Of a stretch of DNA of 64,000 bases, positions 27,859 to 37,800 are shown piece after piece. Both the position numbers and the translations under genes were made by a program. Within the stretch, counting starts at the first letter, position 1; each line of letters begins with the position of its first letter. Under the pieces are notes generated by a model. The model saw only the letters and a program-made list of their open reading frames with translations, searched no databases and was not told where the DNA came from. The stretch is from Acidocella aquatica (GTDB lineage Bacteria; Pseudomonadota; Alphaproteobacteria; Acetobacterales; Acetobacteraceae): NCBI RefSeq assembly GCF_030160635.1, contig NZ_BSOS01000006.1:1-64000 (forward strand), read 5' to 3'.

Positions 27859-28007
27859 TTTTTGTCTCCTGAAAAGGCTTACAGTCAATTTAACGTAGGA
27901 AATATCCGGCGGTGCGGTCAGGGCAACGGCCATCAGGCCAAAGCGATTATTCCCCTAAAACGCCGCCGGGTTTCCCGGTCGAACAGGCGCGCTGACAATT
28001 TGCCAGG

Positions 28008-29111
28008 TTAATCCCCAGTCTTGATGCCAAGGCTGGTAAGAATATTGATCCGAACCTGGTCGTCCTTCACTAATTCGGCGATCAGTTCCGGCCAGGTCAA
28101 CCGGCCACGGCGGATGGCTTCGTCGATTGTGTAGGCCAAAGGAGACTGCGGTTCAGTACGGCGGAAATAGTCGGCGATTTCAGTCAGGCTGGCAAGAGCA
28201 TCCTCACGGGTGACGGCGCGTTTGGCTTTTGCCGGGGCGCCCGCGGTGCCGGTATCGGCTGTTTCTGATTGCGCGGTGGCGGTCTCGTCTGGTGTGTTCT
28301 CGTTGGTGGCGGCGGGGGGCGGGCCGTAACGGTTGACGATGGCCGCGACCTTGTCCAGCGTTTCGCTGATTCTGCGGGTCGGGGGGCTGTCGGCTCCGGC
28401 GGCTTTCTCAAATTGTTCACCCATGGCGGTCCAGGCGGCCTGGGCGGCCTCAAGATCCCGCCGCAGGGCCGCATAAACGCCCGCAGGGACCGCGCGGGCA
28501 GCGTTCTTCATTTTGTCATAAGGGATAACGCCGGCATTGATGCGCGCTTCGACACGTTTGGGGTCGGCGATGGTCTCGAGTTCGGCGGATTGCTCATACT
28601 GAAAAAGCATCACCGGTTGGCCATTGGCATCGTTGAACAGCGGCAATTTGAGGAGCGGCTGGCTGAGGGTGCCGTCGCCGCCTTCGCCGTTCAGGCCCGT
28701 TACCGGAGAGATGCGGGTTTCTATGCCGTCTTCATCGGGCATGGGGTAAAGATTGTCCCAGTAGCGCTCGACCAGGCCGCCGATCAGGCTGGCGCCAAAG
28801 GCGAGGCCGGCGAGGCCATCGCTGCGGACCAGGGCCTCGGTCAGCCAGGCGGCGGCTTCAAGATCCTTGGCTTGTTCGGTCAGGATTTTTAACGCCAGGG
28901 TGCGGACGTTGCGCCAGCTTTCAGGCGGGGCGGTGTCGCCGCCGGGGTTGGCGTCAGCCGCGCGTTCGGCGGCCCGGGCTTCGGCCCGGGCGTCGCGCAG
29001 CCGGAAATAGCTGGACGTTGGGGAGAAGTCGGTTCTGACATCATTCCCGGCGGGAGCGCTCTCGCTAATCGGCGCGAGCAACGATTCGAGATCCAACCCT
29101 TCTATGGCCAT
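28008..29111 (-). CDS. tssA: T6SS cap/baseplate assembly protein TssA
   Basis: 367 residues. The N-terminal ImpA_N domain starts LDLESLLAPISESAPAGNDV and includes LTEALVRSDGLAGLAFGASL and RYWDNLYPMPDEDG, both diagnostic for TssA. A variable middle and a C-terminal domain (about 300-360, EIADYFRRTEPQSPLAYTID) follow. It primes assembly of tube and sheath. It is the first gene of the minus operon and is divergent from clpV. The ATG at 29111 begins at the conserved N-terminus. Confidence 0.93.
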   Translation of the reverse strand: MAIEGLDLESLLAPISESAPAGNDVRTDFSPTSSYFRLRDARAEARAAERAADANPGGDTAPPESWRNVRTLALKILTEQAKDLEAAAWLTEALVRSDGLAGLAFGASLIGGLVERYWDNLYPMPDEDGIETRISPVTGLNGEGGDGTLSQPLLKLPLFNDANGQPVMLFQYEQSAELETIADPKRVEARINAGVIPYDKMKNAARAVPAGVYAALRRDLEAAQAAWTAMGEQFEKAAGADSPPTRRISETLDKVAAIVNRYGPPPAATNENTPDETATAQSETADTGTAGAPAKAKRAVTREDALASLTEIADYFRRTEPQSPLAYTIDEAIRRGRLTWPELIAELVKDDQVRINILTSLGIKTGD

Positions 29112-29351
29112 TACTTCATCCCCAGATACCAGAAAGATTGTAACGGCTTTATCCAGTTGCCACAATCGTTAAAGTTAGTGTAACAATCCTCCCGTCCTGG
29201 CGCCTCAAGCGATGACTGGACAGTTTTGGTTTGCTCAAGGTATCGATACTACCATGGGGAGAAGTGTGTTTCTCCGCCATAAGTTTGTTGCGCCGGAAAT
29301 AAATTAGCTGTGCCGATTTGATATGATTTCGTCAGCAGGCAAGGGGGGTAA
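29112..29351. promoter_or_regulatory. divergent T6SS control region between tssA and clpV
   Basis: A 240-base region without a gene that must hold the promoters of both operons. It contains ATTGTAAC at 29137-29144, its inverse GTAACAAT at 29180-29187, and a perfect palindrome GTATCGATAC at 29240-29249. A clear consensus promoter was not found; TATGAT near 29319 is a possible -10 for clpV. If the T6SS uses sigma-54, no typical GG-N10-GC element was obvious. Confidence 0.5.
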
Positions 29352-31994
29352 ATGGTCGCAATTGATCTTAAATCTTTGATCAACCGGTTGGACGATCATT
29401 GCCGCCGCGCATTGGAGGCGGCTGCCGGGCTGACATTGTCGCGGACGCATTATAACGTTGAGATCGAGCACTGGCTGATCAAGCTGGCGGAGGGGACGGA
29501 CACCGATATCGCGGCGATATTTCGCCAATATGATATCGACCATGGCCGGTTTTTGAGTGATCTGAACCGTGGCCTTGATAAAATGAAAACCGGCAACGCG
29601 CGGGCGCCCGCACTTTCGCCGGAAATTGTTGACCTGGGCAAGCAGGCCTGGTTGCTGGCTTCGGTTGAGCAGGGCTTGTCGCGCGTGCGGTCCGGCCATT
29701 TGCTCTGGGCGCTGCTGGCGGATGAGACGCTGGCGCGCCGCGCGCGGGAAGCTTCAGGGCAATTGCTGAAGATTCAACCGGATATTTTGAAACGCGACAT
29801 GGCGGTGATTACCGCCAACAGCATTGAGGCGCAGAGTGCGCCGGCGGTGGTTGATGGTCCGGGGCCTAATGGCGCGGGCGCGGATGGAATGGCGCGGCCG
29901 GCGGGAACCGGGGCGTTGGATTTGTATACTTACGACCTGACCGCGCGGGCGAGGGCTGGCAAGATCGACCCGATTTTGGGCCGGGATTTTGAGATACGGC
30001 AGGCGATCGATATTTTAACCCGGCGGCGGCAGAATAATCCGATTTTGACCGGCGAGGCGGGCGTGGGCAAGACCGCGGTTGTCGAGGGGCTGGCGCTGAA
30101 GATCGCCGAGGGCGATGTGCCGGAGTCGATGAAGAACGTGACGTTGCGCACGCTCGACCTGGCCTTGCTGCAAGCGGGCGCCGGGATGAAAGGCGAATTC
30201 GAGCAGCGGCTGAAGTCGGTGATCGACGAGGTCAAGGCAAGCCCGAAGCCGATTATTGTTTTTATCGACGAGGCGCATACGCTGATTGGCGCCGGTGGGC
30301 AGGCGGGGCAGAACGATGCCGCGAACTTGCTGAAACCGGCGCTGGCCCGCGGCGAGTTGCGCACGATCGCGGCGACGACCTGGGCGGAATATAAGAAATA
30401 TTTCGAGAAGGACGCAGCCCTGACGCGGCGCTTCCAGGTCGTGAAGGTTGAGGAACCATCTGAGCCGATGGCGATTGCGATGATCCGGGGTCTGACGGAT
30501 ACGCTGGAGAAGCACCACAAGGTGCGCATTCTCGATGAGGCGCTTTCGGAGGCCGTGCGGCTCTCCGCGCGGTTCATTCCAAGCCGCCAACTGCCTGATA
30601 AGGCGATCAGCCTGATCGATACCGCCTGTGCGCGTGTGGCGATGAGCCAGGCCGCTGTGCCGGCTCCGATTGAGGATTTGCGGCGGCGGATTGATCTGAT
30701 TGATACCGAGCTTGGGATTTTGGATCGTGAGATGGCGACCGGCGGCGCGCATGAGGCGCGGGTGGCCGAGATTAGCGAAGAAAAGGCCAGGGCGCAGGTT
30801 GATCTTGCTGCGCTGGAGGTTCGTTTTGAGGAAGAAAAGAAGCTGGCGGCGGAAATTGCCGGCGTGCGCGGCCAGATAGAGGATAAAGAAAACGCCGAGG
30901 ACAAGGGCGAATTGCGGAACCGGCTGAATAGACTGCATGAAGATTTGAAGACGTTGCAGGGCGAGACGCCGCTGATCTTTCCGGTGGTGGATGGCCAGGC
31001 GGTGGCGGAGATTGTGGAAAGCTGGACCGGCATTCCGGCTGGGCGGATGCAGTCCAACGAGATAAATACAGTGCTGAACCTGAAGACGGCGATGGAGGAG
31101 CGCATTGTTGGCCAGCCGCATGCGCTGGAGGCGGTGGCGCAGTCGATCCGTACCTCGCGGGCGAAACTGACTGATCCGCGCAAGCCGATCGGGGTGTTTT
31201 TGATGGTTGGAACGTCGGGCACGGGCAAGACCGAGACCGCACTGACATTGGCAAACCTGCTGTATGGCGGCGAGCAAAATCTTACGACCATCAACATGAC
31301 CGAGTTCAAGGAAGAACATAAGGTCTCGCTGTTGATGGGCAGCCCGCCGGGTTATGTGGGCTATGGCGAGGGCGGTATCCTCACCGAGGCGGTGCGGCGG
31401 CGGCCTTATTCGGTGATTTTGCTGGATGAGATGGAAAAGGCGCATCCCGGTGTGCAGGATGTGTTCTTCCAGGTGTTCGACAAGGGCAATATGAAGGACG
31501 GTGAAGGCCGGGACATCGACTTTAAGAACACCGTGCTGATCATGACCTCCAACGCCGGAACCGAGCTGATCGACAAATTGTTCGCCGATCCGGAGACCGC
31601 GCCCGATGCCGCGCAACTGGCGGAAGCGTTGCGGCCGGAGTTGATGAAATATTTCAAGCCGGCGTTTTTGGGGCGGGTGACGATCGTACCCTACTTCCCG
31701 CTGTCGGAAGATGTCATCAAGCAGATCGTGCGGCTGCAACTTAACAAAATTGTCAAGCGTGTGCGGGATGGTTATAAGGCAACATTTGCCTATGCGCCGG
31801 AATTGGTGGACGTGATTGCGGCGCGCTGCAAGGAATCTTCGTCAGGGGCACGAAATGTCGAGAATATTCTTTCGCGCACATTATTGCCTGAATTGTCGTC
31901 CGAGGTGCTGAGCCGCCTGGCGGCGGGGGATGCGATCTCGCATGTGTCTGTCGGGATCGGCCCGGAAGGGGCGTTCCAGTACGAGCTTAGCTGA
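29352..31994 (+). CDS. tssH: T6SS AAA+ ATPase TssH (ClpV)
   Basis: 880 residues with the ClpB-like layout: N-domain (about 1-160), first AAA+ module with Walker A GEAGVGKT (about 233) and Walker B IVFIDEAHTL, a coiled-coil M domain (about 400-530), and second AAA+ module with GTSGTGKTE (about 620) and VILLDEMEKAHP. The N-terminal LKSLINRLDDHCRRALEAAA is typical of ClpV, which unfolds the contracted TssB-TssC sheath. AAGGGGGG precedes the ATG. It is divergent from tssA and followed by hcp 34 bases downstream. Confidence 0.96.
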   Translation: MVAIDLKSLINRLDDHCRRALEAAAGLTLSRTHYNVEIEHWLIKLAEGTDTDIAAIFRQYDIDHGRFLSDLNRGLDKMKTGNARAPALSPEIVDLGKQAWLLASVEQGLSRVRSGHLLWALLADETLARRAREASGQLLKIQPDILKRDMAVITANSIEAQSAPAVVDGPGPNGAGADGMARPAGTGALDLYTYDLTARARAGKIDPILGRDFEIRQAIDILTRRRQNNPILTGEAGVGKTAVVEGLALKIAEGDVPESMKNVTLRTLDLALLQAGAGMKGEFEQRLKSVIDEVKASPKPIIVFIDEAHTLIGAGGQAGQNDAANLLKPALARGELRTIAATTWAEYKKYFEKDAALTRRFQVVKVEEPSEPMAIAMIRGLTDTLEKHHKVRILDEALSEAVRLSARFIPSRQLPDKAISLIDTACARVAMSQAAVPAPIEDLRRRIDLIDTELGILDREMATGGAHEARVAEISEEKARAQVDLAALEVRFEEEKKLAAEIAGVRGQIEDKENAEDKGELRNRLNRLHEDLKTLQGETPLIFPVVDGQAVAEIVESWTGIPAGRMQSNEINTVLNLKTAMEERIVGQPHALEAVAQSIRTSRAKLTDPRKPIGVFLMVGTSGTGKTETALTLANLLYGGEQNLTTINMTEFKEEHKVSLLMGSPPGYVGYGEGGILTEAVRRRPYSVILLDEMEKAHPGVQDVFFQVFDKGNMKDGEGRDIDFKNTVLIMTSNAGTELIDKLFADPETAPDAAQLAEALRPELMKYFKPAFLGRVTIVPYFPLSEDVIKQIVRLQLNKIVKRVRDGYKATFAYAPELVDVIAARCKESSSGARNVENILSRTLLPELSSEVLSRLAAGDAISHVSVGIGPEGAFQYELS

Positions 31995-32028
31995 ACATTT
32001 TCACTTAAAACCACGAGGAGTCTAAATT

Positions 32029-32514
32029 ATGGCGATCTATGTAAAATACACCTCCCCAGCGATCGACGGCGGTGTGACCACAAAAGGCTATGAAAAACAG
32101 TTCGAGGTTAATTCCTTTCAGTTCGGTATTGGCCGTGGTGTTGGTTCGCCAACTGGCGGGTCGAGCAACCGTGAAGCCTCGACGCCCAGCGTGTCGGAAA
32201 TCGTGTTGACGAAGGTCCTCGACGAGGCCTCAGGAAATCTGATCAAGGAAGCCTATAGCGGCGCTGGTAAGGCGACCGCGGTGATCTCGTTCGTGCGGAC
32301 CGATGGCGGCGGCGGCGTAACCTATCTGGAGTACACGCTCTCGGACGTGATGCTCTCCGGCTACAGTATCAGCAGCGGCGGGGACAAACCCTCGGAGTCG
32401 ATTTCGCTCAACTTTACCAAGATCGAAACCAAGATCATTCCGCAGAATTCGGACGGCACCGCCGGTACCGCGTTCCCTGTCACCTACGACCTTGCAACGC
32501 AGGTCATGAGCTGA
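32029..32514 (+). CDS. tssD: T6SS tube protein Hcp (TssD)
   Basis: 161 residues, close to the usual Hcp length. The start IYVKYTSPAIDGGVTTKGYEK and the core FQFGIGRGVGSPTGG and DEASGNLIKEAYSG fit Hcp1-type tube proteins that stack as hexameric rings. GAGGAG lies 8-9 bases before the ATG. It shares the clpV operon, and a hairpin with a T-run follows the stop, so most transcripts probably end here. Confidence 0.95.
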   Translation: MAIYVKYTSPAIDGGVTTKGYEKQFEVNSFQFGIGRGVGSPTGGSSNREASTPSVSEIVLTKVLDEASGNLIKEAYSGAGKATAVISFVRTDGGGGVTYLEYTLSDVMLSGYSISSGGDKPSESISLNFTKIETKIIPQNSDGTAGTAFPVTYDLATQVMS

Positions 32515-32530
32515 TTCCAATCGAGAGCGG

Positions 32531-32552
32531 CCGGCGCGAAAGCGCCGGTTTT
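32531..32552 (+). terminator. intrinsic terminator after hcp
   Basis: CCGGCGC, a GAAA tetraloop, GCGCCGG and TTTT lie 16 bases after the hcp stop. Partial read-through would give lower expression of the effector gene downstream. Confidence 0.8.
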
Positions 32553-32611
32553 CTCGTGTTTCATCAACCTGATCGTAAGATTGAAGCCGATTAAAGCAAA
32601 GGGGTGTCGTG

Positions 32612-33274
32612 ATGGGTACCGTTAGTAAAAAATTACCCGAATTCCCGGGCTTTGCCGTGCAGTATGATCCCTCTGCAAAACCGTTTTTTGTGTCTCAGGT
32701 TGTTGAGGACCTCAGGCGCATCGCGACAAGAGAAGTCGGCCGGGAACTCCTTAAGCAAATTGCTGATGCAAGACCTCGTAGCCGGTCAGCCCTTGGGAAT
32801 GCCAGCGCTGAGGTCAAGGCCATCAAATTCAGTAAAGGCATTAATGTGGTGATGGTGCCAACATCGGTGGCCTTCACCCAGTCAGGCTACAAAATGGCCT
32901 TCACGGGCAGGGGGATGGAAAAATCCCTGACGGCTTCCACGGCAGCTTCACATAATATCCAGGACTGTCCGTTTCATATCGCTGGTGGCAGTTGCGCCGA
33001 AGCTGTGGATATCATGGCGGCAGGCAATGGTACCGGCACCGTCTCGATCATGAAATATACGAATGCGCAGATTATAACAGGCAAGGGTGAGGCAACATCC
33101 TCGTTTATCGTGCTTGCGCACGAGTTGATCCACTCACTTCATCATGTGACCGGGACACGTAAGGATAATGTCGAGGAGCTCTGGACAACCGGCCTTGGCA
33201 TCTACGCGGATGAATTAATGACGGAGAACACGTTCCGTAAGATGTTTGGTCTGCCGCCGCGGATAGATTACTAG
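32612..33274 (+). CDS. M91 (NleD-like) zinc metallopeptidase, candidate T6SS effector
   Basis: 220 residues, no signal peptide. The C-terminal third has the zinc motif LAHELIHSLHHVTG (His170, Glu171, His174), then NVEELWTTGLGIYADE and TENTFRKMFGLPPRIDY. This order (HExxH, EE-x-x-T-x-GL, TEN-x-x-R-x-x-x-GLP-x-R) is what I recognise as the peptidase M91 family, whose founder NleD cleaves host JNK and p38 kinases. It follows hcp by 97 bases with a terminator between. The gene is visibly less GC-rich than its neighbours, as for many acquired effectors. No immunity gene follows. AAGGGG lies 7 bases before the ATG; a GTG one codon earlier is the alternative. Confidence 0.8.
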   Translation: MGTVSKKLPEFPGFAVQYDPSAKPFFVSQVVEDLRRIATREVGRELLKQIADARPRSRSALGNASAEVKAIKFSKGINVVMVPTSVAFTQSGYKMAFTGRGMEKSLTASTAASHNIQDCPFHIAGGSCAEAVDIMAAGNGTGTVSIMKYTNAQIITGKGEATSSFIVLAHELIHSLHHVTGTRKDNVEELWTTGLGIYADELMTENTFRKMFGLPPRIDY

Positions 33275-33355
33275 GGCGTGGTCGCTATAGAGCAATATGC
33301 GTTTGGATTGACGCAGAGCGTTCAAGCTAAACGTATGAAATTGCGCGCTCAAACA

Positions 33356-33398
33356 CAAACTTAGAGTATTCATCTATTCGCTGAATGCTCTAAGTTTG
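33356..33398. terminator. 17-bp inverted repeat between convergent genes
   Basis: Arms 33356-33372 and 33382-33398 are complementary over 17 bp with one G-T pair and a 9-base loop. It lies in an AT-richer 269-base gap between the convergent effector and PP2C genes, so it could end transcription in both directions. There is no T-run, and the surrounding sequence (from about 33285) resembles dispersed intergenic elements, so it may instead be a repeat element. Confidence 0.5.
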
Positions 33399-33543
33399 AT
33401 CATTCTCCAGCCATTTTTCTGAGGACGATTCACGTTTTGGCCCGCTCATGCGGGGCAACTTCATGTGATCGCGCTCTGGAGCCGCGGATAGAGCAGGCCG
33501 GTTATGTTTTGAGCCGGTTTTCCTTATGTGGCGACTCGATATT

Positions 33544-34263
33544 TTAAAAAACTTCCACCACAACGGCCGTCACATTATCATTCACCCGATGCGCCAACGC
33601 CGCCGCGATGAGCAGTTCCGGCGGCGGAACGCCGTCTGGCGCGCCGAGCAGTTGGGTGATTTCGGCTTCGGACAAGGTTTTGCTCAGGCCGTCGCTGCAG
33701 AGCAAAAACCTGTCGCCGGGTTCGGTCTGGCCGATTACCTTGTCGAGGTCCAGCGTGTCGGAGTCTGAGCCGACGGCGCGGGTGATGACGTTGGCATGGG
33801 GGTGGCGTTCGGCGTCCTCGGGGGCGAGGTTGCCGCTGTCGACCAGCTCCTGCACCAGGCTGTGGTCGCGGCTGATTTGTTGGAGCACGCCGCCGCGCAG
33901 CAGGTAGGCGCGGGAGTCACCGGCCCAGAGGCAGGCGAAATGCCGGTCGCGGATGATCAGCGCGACAAAGGTGGAGGCGATCATGCTATGGCCGCCGCGC
34001 TGGGCGGCTTGCGCGCGCAGGGCAGCGTGAACGCTGCTGATCGTGAGCCGCACTTCGGACAATAATTCGGAGCTGGTGAGATGTGCTGGCAGGCGCGCGA
34101 GTTCATCGACGATCATGCCGGAGGCGACTTCGCCGGAATCGTGCCCGCCGGCGCCGTCGGCGACGACCCAGAGGCCGAGGTCCGGCCGGGAGAGCATGTT
34201 GTCCTCGTTATGTTTGCGGACGGCGCCGGTGTCGGTCATGGCCCAGGATCTGGTTGTGGACAT
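33544..34263 (-). CDS. PP2C-family Ser/Thr phosphatase of the T6SS (PppA-like)
   Basis: 239 residues, a soluble PP2C with all metal-site motifs: RKHNEDNML, VVADGAGGHDSGEVAS, LWAGDSRAYLL, LLCSDGLSKTL and NDNVTAVVVEV. It should remove phosphate from threonines placed by the kinase at 16248, counteracting FHA-dependent activation of the T6SS, as PppA does in Pseudomonas aeruginosa. It is the last gene of the vgrG-to-tagF operon, 6 bases after tagF, at the position of impN. Confidence 0.93.
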   Translation of the reverse strand: MSTTRSWAMTDTGAVRKHNEDNMLSRPDLGLWVVADGAGGHDSGEVASGMIVDELARLPAHLTSSELLSEVRLTISSVHAALRAQAAQRGGHSMIASTFVALIIRDRHFACLWAGDSRAYLLRGGVLQQISRDHSLVQELVDSGNLAPEDAERHPHANVITRAVGSDSDTLDLDKVIGQTEPGDRFLLCSDGLSKTLSEAEITQLLGAPDGVPPPELLIAAALAHRVNDNVTAVVVEVF

Positions 34264-34269
34264 GATGGT

Positions 34270-34836
34270 TCAGGACTCCGCCGGTTCTGGGTCACGCAAC
34301 ATCGCGCCGGACTGGCCGGGCGGCAGCAGGCCGGAAATTTCGAACCGCCGGGGTTTGACGAGAGGGCTGCCCTCGGTCCACCAGCCGGGTGCCGGCAGGG
34401 TGCTGTCCGCCACGGGCATTTGCAGGATGCGGGCGATGGTGCCGTGGGGGGTGTCCTCGACGATCCCGGATAATCCCGCTGCCTCGGCGGCATCGGCCCA
34501 AAGGCCGCCGGTTTCAAGCTCGGTGGTTGAGGGGGCCAGGGCGCAGAGGATGAAGGGGTAGTGACGGCCGGCTTTGTCAACGCTGGGGAGCCAGACGCCG
34601 AGCACGGCCTGAGCGCCGCAGGCGCCGGGGGGGAGGAGAAAGCGCCAGATGGGCGCGGTCATCCAGGCGGTTTCCCAGCTCTCGCCCAATGCCTGGCGGG
34701 AGGCGGCGAGGCATTCACGGCACCAGGTGTCGAGCGGGGCGATGAAATCCTCCGGCAGGTTGGCGCGGACAAAATCGCCCTTGGCGGGCAGCTTGCCGAA
34801 AAAGCCGGTGCTGGCGGGGCGGAAATTTCCCATCAT
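34270..34836 (-). CDS. tagF: T6SS-associated protein TagF (ImpM)
   Basis: 188 residues. The start STGFFGKLPAKGDFVRANLP and the central ESWETAWMTAPIWRFLL followed by VLGVWLPSVDKAGRHYPF are diagnostic for TagF. TagF is a negative post-translational regulator of the T6SS in Pseudomonas and Agrobacterium, where it acts with PppA and Fha. It lies 1 base after tssM and 6 bases before the phosphatase gene. Confidence 0.93.
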   Translation of the reverse strand: MMGNFRPASTGFFGKLPAKGDFVRANLPEDFIAPLDTWCRECLAASRQALGESWETAWMTAPIWRFLLPPGACGAQAVLGVWLPSVDKAGRHYPFILCALAPSTTELETGGLWADAAEAAGLSGIVEDTPHGTIARILQMPVADSTLPAPGWWTEGSPLVKPRRFEISGLLPPGQSGAMLRDPEPAES

Positions 34837-34837
34837 C

Positions 34838-37800
34838 TCATCCGTGCAGGCTCGGGCAACGGAAATCGGTGAGGACGCCGGGGGCGAAGGGGTTGAGCAC
34901 GGAGTTGGCGCTGATGCTGAAGCTGGCGGTGTGGCCGCCCTGGTTGAAGGTGAGCGTATATTGGTCGGAGGAGCCGGCCTCGGTCAGGCTGCCCTGTGCA
35001 AACAGGCGGAAGAGGGCCCAGGGGCCGGAGGCGTCGATCTCAACCGGGTTGCCGCCAGCGGCCGGGGTGATGATGAGGCGGGCGGTTTGCATCCCGTCGG
35101 TTCCCGGCCAGGAAATCTGCGTGGGGACCGGCGGGCCGTGGGCGTAGCTGACCGTGAGGGCGCCGAGTTCGATGGAGACCTGGGCGGCGCCGGCATCGAG
35201 AGAGGTGGGGGTGATGCTGAACTGCACCGCGGGTTGCGCGCTGGAGGCGAAGAAGAGTTGCTTGATGTTTTCGGCCCGCTGGAATTCAGCCAGGGCGCCC
35301 TGGCTGATCGGCGGGGTGACACCGTTGACCGCCTGAATACGCCAGGTGGGACCTGACATGTCAACGAACTGGCGCACCTGCTGGGAGAAGAAGGTGTCGA
35401 TCATGCCGTTGGGGGCAAAGAGGTGCGAGAAATCGCCCAGGGGGATGTCGGTGCTGGAGGATGGCACGAACGGGTAGCGCCCGGCGACGGCCTGTACGCA
35501 AAGCTGGCCGGGGCCACCGGCACCGTTGAAGGCCGCCGCCGCCGCCTGGGCGGCGCTGCCGCCGCGCAGGGCATTGGCGTTGGCGACCAGCGTTTGCAGC
35601 CAGCGCGAGACGGGCTGCGGATCGTTCACGGCCTCGCCCTGGAGCAGGGATGCGGGGTCGCCCCCGGCGGCCGGGGCGGCTGGCGCGCCGCTGCCGGGAA
35701 CGCTGGCGGCAAGCTGCGCCAGTTGTTGCTGCAGGCTGTTCATCAGGTTGAGGGTGAGCGAAATCGGCGCGCCGGTGCCGGTGCCGACGTAGTTGATCAG
35801 CGGTGCGTAATAGGCATCAACCTCCGCGCCCGGCAGCGCGGGGGCGGCGCCGGTGGCGGCGGGGGTCATCAGGCCTTGCAGAGCCGCGGTTTCGGCGCTG
35901 ACCGCCGAGGCGCCGGGCAGGGCCTTGGTGGCGGCGGCCTGCGCGCCGGCAGGCAGGGCCGGGGCTTTGGAGAGCTGGAGTTGGGTGACGATGCTGCTCA
36001 GCAGCTTTTGCATTGGCGATTGCGGGGATGAAAGCACATAGAGGTTCTGCGTTGCCTGGCCAATGTTGCTGGCGGGGGCGAGGTTGAGGTCACCCAGCAT
36101 GGCGTTCCACTGGGTCTCGTAATCCTGTTCGTAGAGCTTGATGACGTTTTGTTCGAGGTTGAGCATGTCAGGGCTGTTGGGGTCGACCTGTTGCGTGGTG
36201 CCGAGCACCCAGCTTTCATTCGCCACATCCTGCGCGGCGTGGGTGAGGGCGGGCAGCAGCACGAGGTGGAAGCCGGTGGGGGTGTAGAAGCCGGGGACGC
36301 CCTCGGTCAGCGGTTTGCCGGAGGCGCGGGTGAACAGCCCGGCGCCGGCGGCGCCCATGGCATCGCCTGGAACCCAGGGCGCCATTTGCGCGGCGGCGGC
36401 GGAGTCACGGATGCGCGAATAGACGCGCTCGGCCACGGAGACGCGGCTGAAGGTGGCGCGCGCGGATTCCACCAGCGCGCCGTCCAGCGGGACCGGCGGC
36501 AGCGGGGCGCCAAGCAGGGCGACGAGGTGCTGCATCAGGTCATCGCGCACCGGCTGAGCGGCGAGGCCGGGGTAGAGCCGTTGCCAATCCAGTTTCATCC
36601 AGGCTTCGACGAGGGTTTTGTCGAGCGGGCCCTGGCCGCCCAGCATCAGGTAGACGCGGGTGGCCTGATAGAGGAACTCCGGCCGGTCGAAGCCGCCGCG
36701 CATTTCGGATTCGAGCTGGAGGATCAGCCGGGGCAGCATCGCGTTGTCGAGCGCGTTGTGATAGAGCGCGGAGGCGCCCGCGCGGAGCTTGCCGCTCTGG
36801 TTCAGCCCGAAACCCATGCCGCCGTGGGCGCTGGTGTCACCCTGGCTGAAGGGCATGTCTCGTGCCTGGTCCAGCATGGGCAGGATGGTGAGCATGTTGG
36901 GGTCCTGCACCGGGTTCAGCGGCAGAGCCTGGGCGGTCGTGGTGTAGGTGGCCAGTGCCGCGTTGCTGGCGGCGATGGCGCTGGCGTTATGCGCGCGGCT
37001 GACCACCAGGCCGGCGAGCAGGCCGAGAAACACCATCCCGACGGCGGCGAAGCCTCCGGCGCGCAGCATGAGGCGTTTGCGCGTGGCGGCTGGGTTGGCG
37101 CTACCCAGCATCGCCTCGTTGAAAATGACATCGCGCAGCAGGCGGCTGAGGAAATAGCTGCGTCCGGAGGCGGCGCGCAGGCTTGGCGCACGGCGTTGGT
37201 CAATGCCGAAGGCGCGGGCGAGGGCGCCGGTGAGGCGGTCGATCGGAGTGCCTTCCTGGGTGCCGGAGGTCATGTAAACGCCGCGCAGATAGGGGGCGGG
37301 GTCGAGTGAGGAGCCGCCGAAGGCTTCCTGCATGAACTCGTTCAGTGGCGCGGCCAGGCTGGCGACCTGGGCGGGGAAACCGGCGATGAGGGCGCGGCGG
37401 TCCGGGCTGCGCTCGCCTTGCAGCAGGTCGATCAGGCGTTCGTCCAGCCTTGCGGCCAGGGCGCTGAATTCGCCGGCGAAGGCACCGGCGGGACCGGATT
37501 GGCCGCCGCCTTCCGCCGGGAAGGTGACACCCCAGACCTGGCCGCGTTTTTCAGCGTCCAGATTGTCGAAGAATTCGGTGAAGCCGGCCAGAAGGTCGGC
37601 CTTGGTGAGCAGTGCGTAGACCGGCAGCTTCAGGTTCAGGCGCTCGGTGATCTCCTTGATGCGCTTGCGGATGGCGCGCGCATGGGCCAAGCGCTCCTCG
37701 CGCGGGGCGGAGGCGATGTCGGCCAGGGAGATGGCGACCATGACGCCGTTGAGGGCCTGGCGCTCGCGGGTGCGCTTGAGCAGGTCGAGGAAGCCTTCCC

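Noticed and set aside
29255-29275. Small dyad GGAGAA...TTCTCC in the tssA-clpV gap as a terminator
   Set aside because: Only about 6 pairs, no T-run, and it lies between divergent starts, where termination makes little sense.
29112-29351. Sigma-54 promoter for the T6SS
   Set aside because: I looked for GG-N10-GC with the usual flanks and found no convincing match, and no sigma-54 activator gene is in the window.
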